64,000 nt of DNA from Pleurodeles waltl (Eukaryota > Chordata > Amphibia > Caudata > Salamandridae). Below the pieces are notes generated by a model that searched no databases, was not told the DNA's origin, and was given only the letters and a program-made list of their open reading frames with translations. The DNA is taken from the NCBI RefSeq assembly GCF_031143425.1, contig NC_090437.1, positions 1,174,874,863 to 1,174,938,862 on the forward strand, read 5' to 3'. Position 1 is the stretch's first letter; each line of letters opens with the position of its first letter. The translations under genes and the position numbers were made by a program. This document shows, one piece after another, positions 1-11,670 of the stretch.

Positions 1-93
1 CTCAGGTTCGGATTCTGAAGTAGATGAGGTGACTTCAGGAGCACGGGTGTCGATGGATCTTAGGCTCTCTAGTATTGTGTCCCATTGATTAGC

Positions 94-3000
94 TCAATCC
101 CTGGGTCTCCGCCCTTGCAATGCTTCCTGCAATAGTACAGTTCCCTCGATTCCCGCCCATTTTTCTGATGCGTTTTGCCATATATTTACTTGAGGGCCTG
201 CTGGGTCTTTCCAATGAGATGTGATTTCCCTTTTGGCGAGGACGAGAGCCAGATCGATGAATTTGTTAGATGTTTTATAGGCTGAGGGACGAGGGAAGTC
301 CCCCAATAGTGCCACTAAAGGAGATAGAGTTAGCGCCCTTTCGGTGCTAGCGGAGATTTTCCTAAAAATCTCTTCCCAGTATGGGCTAATTCGAGAGCAA
401 CTCCACAGCATGTGTACGAGTCCTGCGGCTGGTTCGGCACATCTGGGGCAACCTGTGCCACTCGTATTGTAAATATTTGTTATCATTTTCAGGGTTAAGT
501 GGGCTCTGTGGTAAATATATAAGTGTATTAATTTAAATCTGGCATATCCAGACACTGAGTAAATATGGGATGTGATCCTTGTCCACTGTGGTCCCTCTAT
601 GGTGATTTCTAATTCTGTCTGCCACTTGATTTTAAGTTTGTTAAGAGGAGTGCATGTGCTGTTTTGTAAGGATTTATATATTGCTGATCTCACTCCTTTC
701 TGCTCCCCTAGTGAGCAGATAAGGCTGCAACCCTGTGGGTTGGAGGTTCCAGTGTTCCCACTCCCAAGGTCGTTTGTGTGATTCTGTAGACTGCATTGTA
801 AGTGATGAAAATTCCGGACGGGAGATTGAACTGATTTTGTAGTTCAGGGTATGTGTGCAGTTTCCCGTTACACTACAGATCTCCCAGCTTTGTGATGTTT
901 TGTGCCACTAGTTTATTAAGGCCTATAGGTGCTAGGTTCCCTGTGATGTATTTCAAGCAGAACAGAGGGGCCTCCGGTGCGTATGGTGTTTTTGTGTGGG
1001 TGCGCTTTAGGTATTGTTCCCAACAATATCTTGTTGATTCCTACTCGAGTGGCAATTGTCGTTTTGTTTTCCTGGGGTTCAATAGTATACCCAGTATCTT
1101 TTCTAGTGGGCAGTTTAAGGGGATCCGGAGTTCTTTCACAACAGTGGGTTCGCTAATAAGCTTTGCTAACCATTGTAGTTGTCCTGCCCAATAATATATC
1201 TCTAGATCTGGGGCAGCCAGTCCCCCACTCTGCAGTAGGTCTCTGAAGAGAGCGTAGTGCGATTCTGTGCCTACCTGTTCCCCAAATAAAGCTTGTGGTC
1301 AAGGATTCAATTTCTCTGAACACTGCTTTCGGGATTATGAGTGGGATAGTGGAGAAATAATATAACATTCTGGGCAGTACTATCATTTTAAGTAAAGCAA
1401 CCCTTCCTGACACCGTCAGGGGCAGAGTTTCCCAGAAGCGCATGCAAGCACGGGTCCTTCTGAGTGCTCCTTGTTTGTGGTAGACATTCACTCCCAAATA
1501 TTTAAATGTGTTAGGGGACCATGGCAGACCTCTTGTGTCATTGGGCTTAATGGAGTTCTCGATCATGGGAAAGATAGTGGATTTCCTCCAATTGATTCGA
1601 AGCCCGGAGGCTACTCCGTAGCTCTCCAACATAGCCATTGCTCCTGGTAGTTCGGTCTCCAGGTTCTGAAGGAAGAGCAGCATGTCATCTGCGTAGAAGG
1701 GCAATATTATGAGTCCAATGGTTTGTAGAAATGCCCCGGAAGCGCTGTCCTGTTCTGACCATTTGAGCTAAGGATTCCACTGCTACTGCAAAGAGGAGGG
1801 GAGATAATGGGCAACCCTGTCTGGTACCCTTACCAACCTGGAAAGGCTCTGACATAGTACTGCCTGTCCTCACTCTTGTGGTAGGATTAGTGTACAGCAA
1901 TTTTGTCCAACGTCCAAATCCCTCTCTCAGTCCCAATTTTAGCTTGAACTGTTCCAGATATTCCCACCTCAGGCTATCAAAGGCCTTCTCAACGTCCACT
2001 GATATAAACGCTGCTTGTGCCATTGTGGGGGGTATGGAGTGTAGTACTGAAACCAGGAGCCTAATATTTTGAGCTGTACTACGTTGCGGGATGAAGCCCG
2101 ATTGGTCTTGATGGATTAGTGAGGGCATATGAGATAGAAGTCTATTAGCTAGTATCCGGCTTAAGATTTTATAATCTATGTTAAGCATGGATAGTGGTCG
2201 GTATGAGCGGACATCTGTAGGTGGTCTGTCTGGTTTCAGGAGAGGTACCATAATGGCCTCGTTAGTGGACGGAGGTAGGCTCTTGTTGTTCCATGCTTCG
2301 GCGTATAATGCGCAGAGATGTGGGGCTAGTAGATCCTGGTATAGGTTATATAACTCTAGAGGGAGTCCATCGGTTCCCGGGACCTTGCCCTTTGCCATAC
2401 TTTGAATCGAGGCCTTGATCTCCGCGATCGTTATTGGTACGGCCAGGGTCGAACCCTCCTCAGGTCCCCATTTAGGGAGGGCAAGGTCCTCCAGCTCCTG
2501 CAACTGGGAGTTGGTTAGGGTTTCAGAGGGAGGCACATATAATGTAGAATAGTATCTAGCAGAACAAGTGTTTATCTCCTTCTGACTATAGATGCCATTT
2601 CCTGGTGTTTCTTCACTTTCAACTAGGACTCTTTGTTGTTTCGGTGGGTTAGCGAGCCAGGCAAGCAGAGTGCCCGCCTTATCTCCTTCTGAGTGGTGTT
2701 TGATTAAGTACTGCTTGTAATCGAAACGAGTTAGTCTTGTGTTTGTTGTCTGAAACCAAAGCTAAAATTAGTGAAACAGAGGGGCCATGTCTGGTTGTTC
2801 AGGACGCCTACGTTCAATTTCTCTAAGTCTCGGGAGCTCTGACTCCAGTGACTTTCAAACTCCTATATTCTCGTTAATGCGTGTGCCTCTGATTACTGTT
2901 TTGAACGTTTCCCACTCAATGGATCTGGAGGACGCCGTCCCTGTATTTATTTAAAAAAATTTGACAATGGTTGTATGTAGGAAGTGTTTAAATGCCTCAT

Positions 3001-3776
3001 CTTCCAGCATTTCCGCCCTAAGGCGCCATGTTGGAATTAATGGTCTATCTCTACCCCAGGTCAGCGAGACCATTAGAGGGTTATGGTCTGAGATTGTGCA
3101 TTGTGTGGCAAAGGTATTACATCACTTTGTATTTCAGGGGATGCTAAAACAGTGTCAAGTCTAACATGTAAATCGTGTACTGATGAGTAGTATGAGTAAT
3201 CCTGTGTGTTCGGCTTGAGTTTCCTCCAGCTGTCTCCCAGCTGCCAATATTGCTGCCAGTCTGCGAATGATTTGGCGGTTTTTAGGGTCTGGGACTGAGC
3301 TAAAGGAGGATGAGATCCTTCTAGATTGATATTTGCTATACAATTGAAGTCCCCCCCCGATTAAGTTTGGACCTGCCAAGAGTGGGCCTATTTCCAGGGA
3401 TAGCTTGTCAAAAAATGTCCCTTGTTCCTGATTTGGTGCGTATATGCCTCCTATAGCTACATCCTTTCCCTCCATCCCCCCAGCTACTATTACGTATCTC
3501 CCCTCTTTGTCTACAATCTCGTGTAGTTTTTGGAAAGGCACACCAGGGCGTATCCATAGTAGCACTCCCCTAGCGAATGCCGAGTAATTAGTGACAATAA
3601 TTTGGCCTCTCCATCTTTTTTTTAAGGGCGCTGACTTCCTGCTCCACCAGGTGGGCTTCTTGCGATAGAGCTATATGTATCCCCCTGCGCTTCAATTGGC
3701 TATACACCTTGTACCGTTTAGACATATTGTTTATACCCCTGACATTCCAGGTGATTATTTTATACTTCGTGGTCAT
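94..3776 (-). pseudogene. L1-1 ORF2 (endonuclease, reverse transcriptase, C-terminal domain), broken
   Basis: The frame starting at 3776 opens with KIITWNVRGIN and continues to LSQEAHL, which are the N-terminal signatures of an APE-type LINE endonuclease. Reverse transcriptase follows at 2536-1153 with SVDVEKAFD (first catalytic Asp), TRQGCPLSPLLFA, and FYADD at about 1690-1700, so the catalytic triad residues are still readable. A frameshift lies just before FYADD, between the frames ending at 1685 and starting at 1704. The last segment (693-94) carries GCPRCAEPAAGLVHMLWSC, a CX2C...HX4C arrangement typical of L1 ORF2 C termini. The stretch 2536-3161 is poorly readable. At least four frame changes and several stops make this a pseudogene. 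Confidence 0.88.
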
Positions 3777-4349
3777 AATCCTGGTTTAGTTGTATGTAGC
3801 GGCTGTGGTCAGTGCTCACTCTGGGGTGTTTAGACCTGTGTTTCGTCAGTGTATTTCGAGTGCAAAAGCTATCGGCTTCAATAATGGTAAGTGCATGATC
3901 TATTCCATTTTCTAACTTAATAAACTGAATCCCCAACTCCCTCTCCCCAGGACCGGTGACCAGAACTATCCACGTCCAAACCATTATAACTTTTCCTAGT
4001 GACCTATAGGTGGGAGGTGCGCCAGAGACCAAGAGCCTACGCTCCGGGCCGTTCCCGGGACCCAGCTCATCCATATTAGCTGCCCATGTAAACAGTATTC
4101 CTGTTATGTTGCGTTCAGCAGTTCGGGTATTTTCTTCTCCTCCCTGTCTTGGTAAGTTTGTTGGGTTCGTATAACAGTACACATGTTTCCAGCTTTACTT
4201 TTGACGGGTCATATAATGTCTTCCGACGATCTCGGGGTAACTTTAGGCAGGCTGGTGAGGGTATCCCTTGAAGAGATTGAGGAATTTCCGCAGCTTGAAT
4301 CATGGTCCGAGGTATTTCCAAATGCTTGGGACAAGGGGAAGGCTCCTCT

Positions 4350-4860
4350 GCTCAGTGTTGCCGCAGCATCCACTGCTTCGCGCATTTCTTGGGAGAGTTT
4401 GGTGCCTTGGGGGGGGGGGGGGCGACCTCCGTGCGTCGTTTAGTGGATCTGCTGCATTTCCTGATGGATGTGTGAAGGGTTTTGCGATAAGGGTTGGAGG
4501 TGGTGATGTTCGAGGATTCCAGCCATTCCTCGGCCATTTGCGGTGATGTGATGTGCGTTTTGCTTTCATACTCTAAGTTTGGCTGGGAAAAGCATTGCGT
4601 ATTTTATTCCATTTTCGCGAAGTATGCGTTTAGGGTTGTTGAAAGAGGCTCTTAGTGTTTGCGTTTCTCGTGTGTAATCTGGGAAGATGACTCGCTGGTT
4701 TTTTAGTGTGCTTTCCCCTTTTTTAAAGGGTTCGAGATAGGATATAGTCTCTGTCTTTGAAATGAAGTAATTTTGCCACTTTCCAGGGGGAGGGGTTCTG
4801 CTGGGTACTCTATGGGCTCTTTCTATTGCAAAGAACGGTGAGAGGCCCTCAGGGGCCACA
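4350..4860 (-). pseudogene. L1-1 ORF1 C-terminal domain fragment
   Basis: The reading frame from 4860 down contains the motif RVIFPDYT followed by RASFNNPKRILRENGIKYA and then, after one stop near 4566, the continuation KTHITSPQMAEEWLES. This is the pattern of the L1 ORF1p C-terminal RNA-binding/chaperone domain. The coiled-coil N-terminal half of ORF1p is absent, so the protein is truncated. A run of 12 G at about 4409 lies in its distal part. In known L1s ORF1p forms trimers that package the LINE RNA; no such function can be expected here. Confidence 0.8.
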
Positions 4861-4925
4861 GTTTCTTTGAGTCAGTTTTCCAGGAAGGATTCCATATTTG
4901 CTGCCGATATCTCCACCCCCTCAAG

Positions 4926-5606
4926 CAACTCAATTTAAGACTACACTCCTACTTGCATAGATTCCATGCACACACAGAACCTGCTAAGGAGGACTAGCAT
5001 TCTCTTACATCGCTCCTAAATTCCACACCAGATTCTCCTCCTCTCTTTTTGAATTTCATAAGAAGCTGAAGACCTTTTAATGCCCAAGGGATCAAGGCCT
5101 TCTCCAGGAAGTGAGAGGTCAGGGCTACTAGCTTGTCTGAGTTCCAAATTTTGTGGAATGGAAAAACAACAAATGACAATACAAGTTTAAAATGGACCAC
5201 ACAAAACAGATAAAGGGAAAGGGTCAATGGTATGCTACTCGCAATGGTGACAAAATATTTTCTTCAGCAATTTCCTGTGGGTGTAAAAAGACATCATTGA
5301 TGATATTATAGTTATAAGGCATTACATTTCCAGAGGTGGACAACTGCTCTTGCAAAAATGTGTGATGTAACACGGCACATGGTGAGACACTGCACATATA
5401 GGTGATGGAACAAATGTAAGACAAACTATAGGGCAACTGCAACATACTTACCTTAAAGTTGAGAGTATTTCTCTGAATACAGGCATTTGGGGTAGCATTC
5501 CTCTGCAATCACACACTTCAAATTGACAGGGCAGTTAGTTCTAGTGGTGCTTCAAGGAAACTTGGCAAGTCAAAAATAGCAGCGCTCTTGAATGTAGGGC
5601 AATGTC
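4926..5606. other. No assignable gene
   Basis: Two short minus-strand open stretches occur (4994-5227 and 5224-5508), but neither contains a motif I recognise. No tandem repeat, inverted repeat or splice-bounded exon was evident. Confidence 0.4.
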
Positions 5607-6560
5607 AGAAATGGGGTCTCTGGTTGGCAGTCAGTTTGCACTCTGTCCACGCAGGGACCCCCACTCTAGTCCGAGTAATGGAGATACACACCTAGGATAA
5701 CCCCTGCTCACTCCTTGGTAGCTTAGCAAAAGCAGTCAGGCTTATCTCAAAGGCAATATGTAAAGTATGTGTACAATCACACACAGTAATACAGGGAAAA
5801 CACTACAACGGTACTCAACACCAGTCAGAAAATAGACAATATTTATCTGAGTGAAACAAGAACAAAACAACAAAAATCCAACATACAGGAGCGAAATTAT
5901 GTTTTTTTAATTATTAAACTTCAATATAGTGCTTCAAAGCACAAATGCTTCAATTTGGTGCTATCACTGTGTCAGTGCGAAGCGTCAGTTTCTTGCTCTG
6001 GAGCAGTGGAAATGAGGCGGCGTTGGTGCGAAGTGTCGGTTCCTTATGCTCTGGCGAGGTCAATGTCCGGTGGGTCAAGACGCAGTGGAGCGACCTCATG
6101 GTCACGCCACGGGGCTTCAGTTGTCACAGATGTCGGTGAGACAGCACTCAGGACTCACGAAGTCACAGGACATCTGCGGGGCTGCGGCGGTGTCAGGCCT
6201 GCGATGTCAGTCGGGGTCATCGCACTGCAGCGGGGACCATGGCTTGGATTGCAGGTGGCATGTCAGGGTCAGGCAGCAGTGTCAGTCCGGGCATCGTCCG
6301 AAGTCGGTGCCCTTGGTTTTTCTTAGTTTTCAACCAGCTTTCAGTCCCAAAGGCCCAAAAACTGGAGCAGGCATCACCTTGTGAGTTAGAGTCCACAGCA
6401 AGTGAACTCAGAGGCTGGTAGGTGAGACTTCTTAACAGGAGGCAAGCTCAGTCCAAGCCCTTGGAGAAACTTCACAAGCAGGGTACACAGCAAAGTCCAG
6501 GGCTACCTAGGGCCTACCTTAGGGGTGACTTACATATAGTAAAAGGGAAGGTAGCTATTT
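5607..6560. repeat. LTR-like interspersed repeat (tentative)
   Basis: The stretch starts with TGTCAGAAATGGGGTCTC and has the composition of a retroelement LTR: a TG start, a CA-rich first part, and then a GC-rich part rich in GTCAG words (about 5960-6300). I could not find a matching CA end with a target duplication, nor a second copy in the window. Open frames over 5945-6421 are GC-driven and carry no recognisable domain. It could equally be a fragment of another non-autonomous repeat. Confidence 0.3.
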
Positions 6561-7439
6561 TAAAAACAAGAAAGTGGGCACTGTGCTAAAACATGAAGTG
6601 CGGCGCTCATGCAGCTAAAAGTTAGGCGCACACCTGCCACAGTGAAACCTGAAGTGCGGCGGCTGTGAAGATGGCTCTGTGCTGATAAAGCCGCAAGAAA
6701 ATATCAAATGTGACCTGTTTACAGCAGAGCGCAAAAAGAAAGCACTCCTCTTCCGTTCTTAAGATGATAGTCAAAGTAGTCCGTGAACACAGCATAAAAT
6801 GGTGAGCAGTGTATTTATATAGTAGTTGGTCTGATCCCCTGGGAGGAGACCAAAAAGAAAAAAGATGGGACAAAGATTAAGATTACCCAGTAGCAAGCAA
6901 GGATTTTTAAAGGATACTGGCATGCACAAATCACAATGAGTGGGAGGAGCTGAACCTCACAAACAATGTACAACAGGTTGCTAAGCGACAACGCAAGCAT
7001 TGTCTAGGCTCGACCTAAAAATTATACAAAAAAGAGTTATCTAAATGGTGGGAAGCTGCTTTGCTACAGAAGTACTTGAGGGAGTTGAAATCCCCTTTGA
7101 GTTGATTTGTCCTAGTGGCTTTAGATGTAAATCTGAGTTTCCACTCAGTATGTCCTTCGATGCAATTGTTATATTTGAGAAGCTTATTTGACGGATTGGA
7201 AAAGGCTAAGATTTGTTGAGATACATGACTTTTACAACCTGCCTCACAAACATCAAGAAGTGTTACCTGAGTTGCAAAACAACAAGTAAATTGCCATTAG
7301 ACCATTTTGTAAAGGGGGTAACACTTATTTTCTCTAAAGAAAAATATTTAGCAGAAGGAAATTGGCAAATACCTCATGCTATGCACTAAGTGATAAGACA
7401 AAGGTTGAACTAGCAAACAAAACATACTGAAGGAAATGG
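6561..7439. other. Unassigned AT-rich sequence upstream of the Penelope-like element
   Basis: Only short open frames are present. The right-hand part (about 7080-7439) probably belongs to the N-terminal portion of the Penelope-like ORF that follows, since it runs directly into recognisable RT sequence, but I see no diagnostic motif. Confidence 0.35.
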
Positions 7440-8860
7440 TTAGATTTATGAGAAGAGTGCCTTTTGGAGTGGGATGAGTGCCAGTATATAAAATACAATT
7501 ATTCAAAAATACCAATCTTCTATTTACTCCCTAAAATACATATAGATTTAGACAACCCCCCAGGGAAACACTTGAGGGTTGATTACGACTTTGGCGGGCA
7601 AAAAACTCTGTCCACCAAACTCCGACAGGGTGGCTGCCGCCTACTCGGAACCCCCCCCCCCCCCCACCAGAGCTAGTATGGGTTTCCTGCGAAGTCGGCA
7701 GGTGGAAACCTAAGTTTCTGCCCGCAGGCCTAGCGAGAAACAGGCTATAGCATTGTCTCCGGCTCGTAATCGAGCCGGCAGCAATGCTGTCGCCTGCAGG
7801 GTGCACCAGCACCCTAGCAGTGTTCACTGCAAAGCAGACAGTGAACATTGCGAGGGTGCTGGCGAGGGGTGCCCCTGCACTGTCCATGCCAAGTGCATGA
7901 GTAGTGCAGGGGCTCCCCTGTGGCCCCCTGCGCCTATTATCTGCCAGTGTTTTCATGAGATGCTACCACCATTAAACCGCTGGCAGAGAAAGAGGTCGTA
8001 ATCTCCAGGGCAGCGCTGCTTGCATCTCTGCTCTGGCAGATTAGGACCTTTGCCACCGCCAGACCGCCAGGATCCAAGATCCTGCTGGAGCTGGCGGTTC
8101 CCTGGCAGCCCGACTGCCAGGGTTGTAATCTACCAGTCAGACCGCCACCGCGAGTATGGCGGTCTACAGACCACCATGCTCATAATAAGCCCCATAATTT
8201 CTTCTTTTGGATGTTTGCTGGAGAACCCAGTCCATTATGTTGAGTATTTTTTTAGAACTTTTTTGGAAGCATTGTCTCCAGATGTGAAGGATAGTAATGA
8301 CTTCCCTTAAGATTATAGACGGTATTAATTGAGAAGAAGACTACTTGTTAATGAGTTGGGATGGAAATAGCTTATGCACCTGCATGCCCCATGAATTGGG
8401 TACCCAAAGCCTGTCAACATTTTCTAACAGCCAGGTCCCTTTTCTATTTGTTGCAAACTAAGATGATCTTAGATATGATTTGGTTCTGTTTAAACAACAA
8501 CTTTTTCATTGTTGACATTGTTGACAGGGAATGCTAGCACAGGGCACTGCGATGGGGACCTGCTTCACCCCCAGCTACGCATGTCTTTACATAGGCTAGT
8601 GGGATGGGAGGGTCGCCAGTAACATACATCTTTTTTATGACCACATAATGCTCTGGTCATGCTACATTGATGATATTTTTATAATCTGGAAGGGATCCAA
8701 ATAGCTTGCATTGGACTTTGAACTGAATAAATAGGAATGACTGCATTCTAAGCTTTACAGGTCATAGTTACAGCAAATCTTTTAGATCTTAAGATTGAGG
8801 TTTGCAATTCCAAGTTACAGACCATGTTGTTCTGCAAGAGATGCAGGCCTCCAAAAATCA
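7440..8860 (+). pseudogene. PLE reverse transcriptase fragment
   Basis: Before the inserted MITE the frame reads KIPIFYLLPKIHIDLDNPPG; after it, reading resumes at about 8194 with IISSFGCLLENPVHYVEYFF and FLEALSPDVKDSNDF. The motif GTAMGT lies near 8548, and the catalytic motif YIDD is intact at 8663-8674, followed by IFIIWKGS. Downstream, shifted frames read DLKIEVCNSKLQTMLF, which fits the region beyond the PLE palm. In known PLEs this enzyme primes reverse transcription at exposed 3' ends, sometimes telomeres. Stops at several codons make the copy inactive. Confidence 0.78.
7574..8193. mobile_element. Harbinger-like MITE inserted in the PLE
   Basis: The ends are imperfect inverted repeats: GAGGGTTGATTACGACTTTG on the left, and the complement of the right end begins GGGGCTTATTATGAGCATGG. 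This resembles the G-rich, ATTA-containing termini of the other Harbinger-type elements in the window. The inside is GC-rich with internal foldbacks, including one near 7870-7920 built on CCTGCACT/AGTGCAGG that is also present in the MITE at 49039-49576. It splits a PLE coding stretch between PPGK and IISSFG. No clean target duplication is visible, and there is no coding capacity. Confidence 0.6.
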
Positions 8861-9884
8861 AAAAAAGTTAGTAGACCAGCATGTCAAATAACTTGAATAA
8901 TCTACCCGATCAAACTGTAATGAATTGACCCGTAAACTGGTCTCAAATTGTGTGATCCTAGGCAAATATTTTATTTTACATAGTTGCCTTTTTCTTCATT
9001 CTCACGAGTGCACCTTCACATATGTGAGCTCAGCATTTCTGTTGTACAAAAAATATCTCTATTGTTTGATTAGCTACACTAAAGTTTGCTTCATGTATAA
9101 TAAAAATCTAACCCACATACAGGGTACACATGATCCATGACCACCTAACTAATAGCACTACCGTCGGAGCATGAGTGTTTCTCGTTTTATGTTTAAACAT
9201 TCACTTTTAATAAATATATTACTAAAGCATGATGTGGTAGAGCACTGTCATTAGCAGACAGTAAATTTCCCAAAAAATTCCAAACATCTTCCCACTAACT
9301 TGTTGCTTTACTAATAAAACTATATAGTGTATTTACATAACTCTGTGAAAATTGGGTTTCAGAAAACATATTTATCATTTACACATCACCAAGTAAAGTA
9401 TTCTGATTTGTTTTCATCCTATTCAAATATTTTTTCATTACACTTAAGTATAAAAATGGGCTTTCACAACTACTGAAACATATTTTGAAATGTTTGTACA
9501 GTTGACTTAGTTATTTAAATGGTGTGTGTTAGAAAATTCCTGACACCCTACAGACTTCCATTTCACACTCTTTGTTCAGGAGATCAGACAGTGCACCTTA
9601 CAAAATCCTGGAGCTTGTAGTCAGAAAAAAAATTAATTGTAAGAAGTCAAACTGACTTGTGACCTCTGGATCTGAGTAAATATGACAAGATAACAAGATC
9701 TAATGGCGTCTTCATTGCTCCTTCACTTTCTGGCTGTACTGAACACCTGTTCTTTGTCAACATGCCTGAAGGGGTGAGTAGGTTATCAAAATAGCTCAAC
9801 CTGACATAATATGATTCACCATAGAGAGTGGGCGAGTAGATATTTTGAGGTCTAAGATGGCTACATACCTCAAGCAATCACACC
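8861..9884. other. Unassigned insertion within the PLE
   Basis: This AT-rich stretch separates two PLE coding blocks and is therefore probably foreign. It contains short open frames (8925-9140 plus, 9647-9877 minus) without recognisable domains. The words GGAGCTTGTAGTC near 9610 resemble ends of small hAT-type repeats, but I could not define boundaries. Confidence 0.35.
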
Positions 9885-11470
9885 AAATATTTAATTCAAA
9901 TGATTCCATACAGAGAGTTATTCAGGGCTGGGAGAAACTGCAGTGGTCTTAGTGCTTTTGAGGAAGAAAATAGAGTTATGTTGGAGAGACTTCACAAATG
10001 AGTATACAACTTTCAGGCCCTAATGGAAGCAGTGCTTAAAGTAGATAAATTCAAGAGAGAAGATTTGCTATTGGAGGGCAGTAAGAGATCCAATGAAGCT
10101 GAGGCCATTAGGCTTATTGCCACATATAACAACAAGGCACATAAGATCAGAGGGATTTTCAAAAACATTGGCAAGTTCAACAAAGTGATGAACTAGTGTG
10201 GAAGAATCTAGCTAATCATCCAAAAATCTCCTTCAGGAGAAGTAAGTCACTGAAGGATATTTTATGTAAAAAACATGGGGCCAGATGTAGGAAACGTTTA
10301 GCGACTCGCAAACAGCAAAAATTGCCGTTTGCGAGTCGCTAAACGCGTTTCCCGATGCAGAAATGCATATTGCGAGTCGGTACCGACTCGCAATATGCAT
10401 TTCGGAATCGCAAATAGGAAGGGGTGTTCCCTTCCTATTTGCGAGTCTGAGTGGTATGCAATACCATTTGCGACCGCGTACGCGGTCGCAAATGGTGTCG
10501 CAGTTACCATCCACTTCAAGTGGATGGTAACCCACTCGCAAATTGGAAAGGACCCCATGGGACCCCTTCCACTTTGTGAATGGACCCAAAAATATTTTTT
10601 CAGGGTAGGTAGTGGTCCAAGGGACCACTACCTGCCCTGAAAAAAAAAACGAAACTAAAGGTTTCGGTTTTTATTTTAAGTGCAGCTTGTTTTCCTTTAA
10701 GGAAAACGGGCTACACTTAAAAAAAAAAAAAAATGCTTTATTGAAAGCAGTCACGAACATGGAGGTCTGCTGACGACAGCAGGCCTCCATGTTTGCGAGT
10801 GCCTATACTCGCTATGGGGCCGCAATTTGCGACCCACCTCATGAATATTTATGAGGTGGGTCATTGCGACCCCATAGCGAGTCGCAGTCGGTGTCTGAGA
10901 CACCGTACTGCATACCAATTTGCGACTTGCAAATTGCGAGTCGCAGGGACTCGCAATTTGCAAGTCGCAAATTGGTTCTTTGCTACATCTGGCCCATGAT
11001 TTCTAATGAACAGAACACTGATAAGGGACACAACATAGTTGGCTTTTTACCTGCAAAAAATGCAAAAGTTGCAGAATTAGTAGGAATGTGAAGAAATTCA
11101 CTTTACCTAATACAAATCATGACTCTGGTACAGAAAAATCTGTGTTGTAATTTCAGAATTTTGTGTCAATGCTCTCAGAAGTAGTTGCAATCAATACTAT
11201 ATTTGGACACCATTCACAAAGCTAAGAAACAGATACTGGATCATATGCGGGATAAGCAATATCGAGAAGCTAGACATTTTAGGGAGCATCATTCAATTGA
11301 TATAAGACAGCTACAGTTCTTTGTGTTTGACAGAATCTAACCCAAAATCCATGGTAATAACAAAGTTTTAGCTTTGCACAACCTGGAGTCTTGCCATTTT
11401 ATTAATTTCAACACACTGCATCCCTCCAGGTTAAATTTGGATGAAGAACTGGCTGTCCATAGAGGTTGAA
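9885..11470 (+). pseudogene. PLE C-terminal part with GIY-YIG endonuclease-like remnant
   Basis: The first part reads FEEENRVMLERLHK, KREDLLLEGSKRSNEAEA and, in a shifted frame, FRRSKSLKDILCKKH, which is the conserved linker before the PLE Cys-rich region. A 718-bp element interrupts it at 10278. After that, reading resumes with GFLPCKKCKSCRI in a shifted frame, then ARHFREHHSIDIRQLQFFVFDRI and FNTLHPSRLNLDEELAVH, ending at about 11470. The HF..H....I..L.F and TLHP..LN patterns match the end of PLE GIY-YIG domains. The GIY and YIG core motifs themselves are not clearly preserved. Confidence 0.7.
10278..10995. mobile_element. Non-autonomous foldback DNA transposon with GGGCCAGATGTAG termini
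   Basis: The left terminus GGGCCAGATGTAG is exactly inverted at the right end (CTACATCTGGCCC). The element is flanked by a 3-bp direct repeat ATG (10275-10277 and 10996-10998). The interior is a patchwork of smaller palindromes built on GCGAGTCGC/GCGACTCGC, with a T/A-rich stretch near 10645-10740. It sits inside PLE coding sequence, which fixes it as an insertion. The superfamily is unclear: the 3-bp duplication suits PIF/Harbinger, but ATG is not the usual TWA. Confidence 0.75.
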
Positions 11471-11476
11471 CATTAA

Positions 11477-11667
11477 GGGGGTTATTACAACTTTGGAGGA
11501 GGTGTTAATCCATCCCAAAAGTGACGGTAAAGTGGCGGATATACCACCAGCCGTATTACGAGTCCATTATATCCTATGGAACTCGTAATACGGCTGGTGG
11601 AATATCCGTCACTTTACCGTCACTTTTGGGACGGATTAACACCTCCTCCAAAGTTGTAATAACCCCC
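11477..11667. mobile_element. 191-bp near-perfect palindromic MITE, Harbinger-type
   Basis: The whole element is one inverted repeat with arms of about 88 bp around a short centre near 11570. It begins GGGGGTTATTACAACTTTGG and ends with the complement. A 3-bp TAA duplication flanks it (11474-11476 and 11668-11670), the target type of PIF/Harbinger transposons. The terminus resembles those of the larger Harbinger elements here (a G-run, then ATTA and CAAC). A transcript of it would form a long hairpin. Confidence 0.8.
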
Positions 11668-11670
11668 TAA

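Larger units (their letters stand above)
1..4925 (-). mobile_element. L1/Tx1-like non-LTR retrotransposon, 5'-truncated and decayed (L1-1)
   Basis: On the minus strand, an ORF1 C-terminal domain (about 4350-4860), an ORF2 endonuclease (3161-3776), a reverse transcriptase (1153-2536) and an ORF2 C-terminal Cys/His region (94-693) occur in the order of an L1-class LINE. The 5' end stops near 4925, where ORF1 homology is lost, which suggests 5' truncation on insertion. The 3' end and any poly-A lie left of the window. Frameshifts separate nearly every domain, so this copy cannot be active. The L1 rather than L2 assignment rests on the separate ORF1 with an RVIFPDYT-type motif and on the terminal CPRC-type cluster. 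Confidence 0.9.
7440..11473 (+). mobile_element. Penelope-like element (PLE), interrupted by DNA-transposon derivatives
   Basis: A plus-strand series of fragments reads as one PLE: FYLLPKIH and PPG (7518-7570), LLENPVHYVEYF (about 8215), GTAMGT and YIDDIF (8545-8680), a thumb-like region (9885-10270, with FRRSKSLKDILCKKH in a shifted frame), and a C-terminal GIY-YIG-type region (11030-11470). FYLLPKIH and the order RT then GIY-YIG are characteristic of PLEs and not of LINEs or LTR elements. Elements at 7574-8193 and 10278-10995 are inserted directly into coding sequence, and 8861-9884 is also foreign. The copy is dead, with many stops and frameshifts. Confidence 0.8.

Noticed and set aside
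5945..6421. Overlapping plus-strand frames of 60-123 codons
   Set aside because: All frames are open because of GC-rich, GTCAG-rich sequence; no motif.
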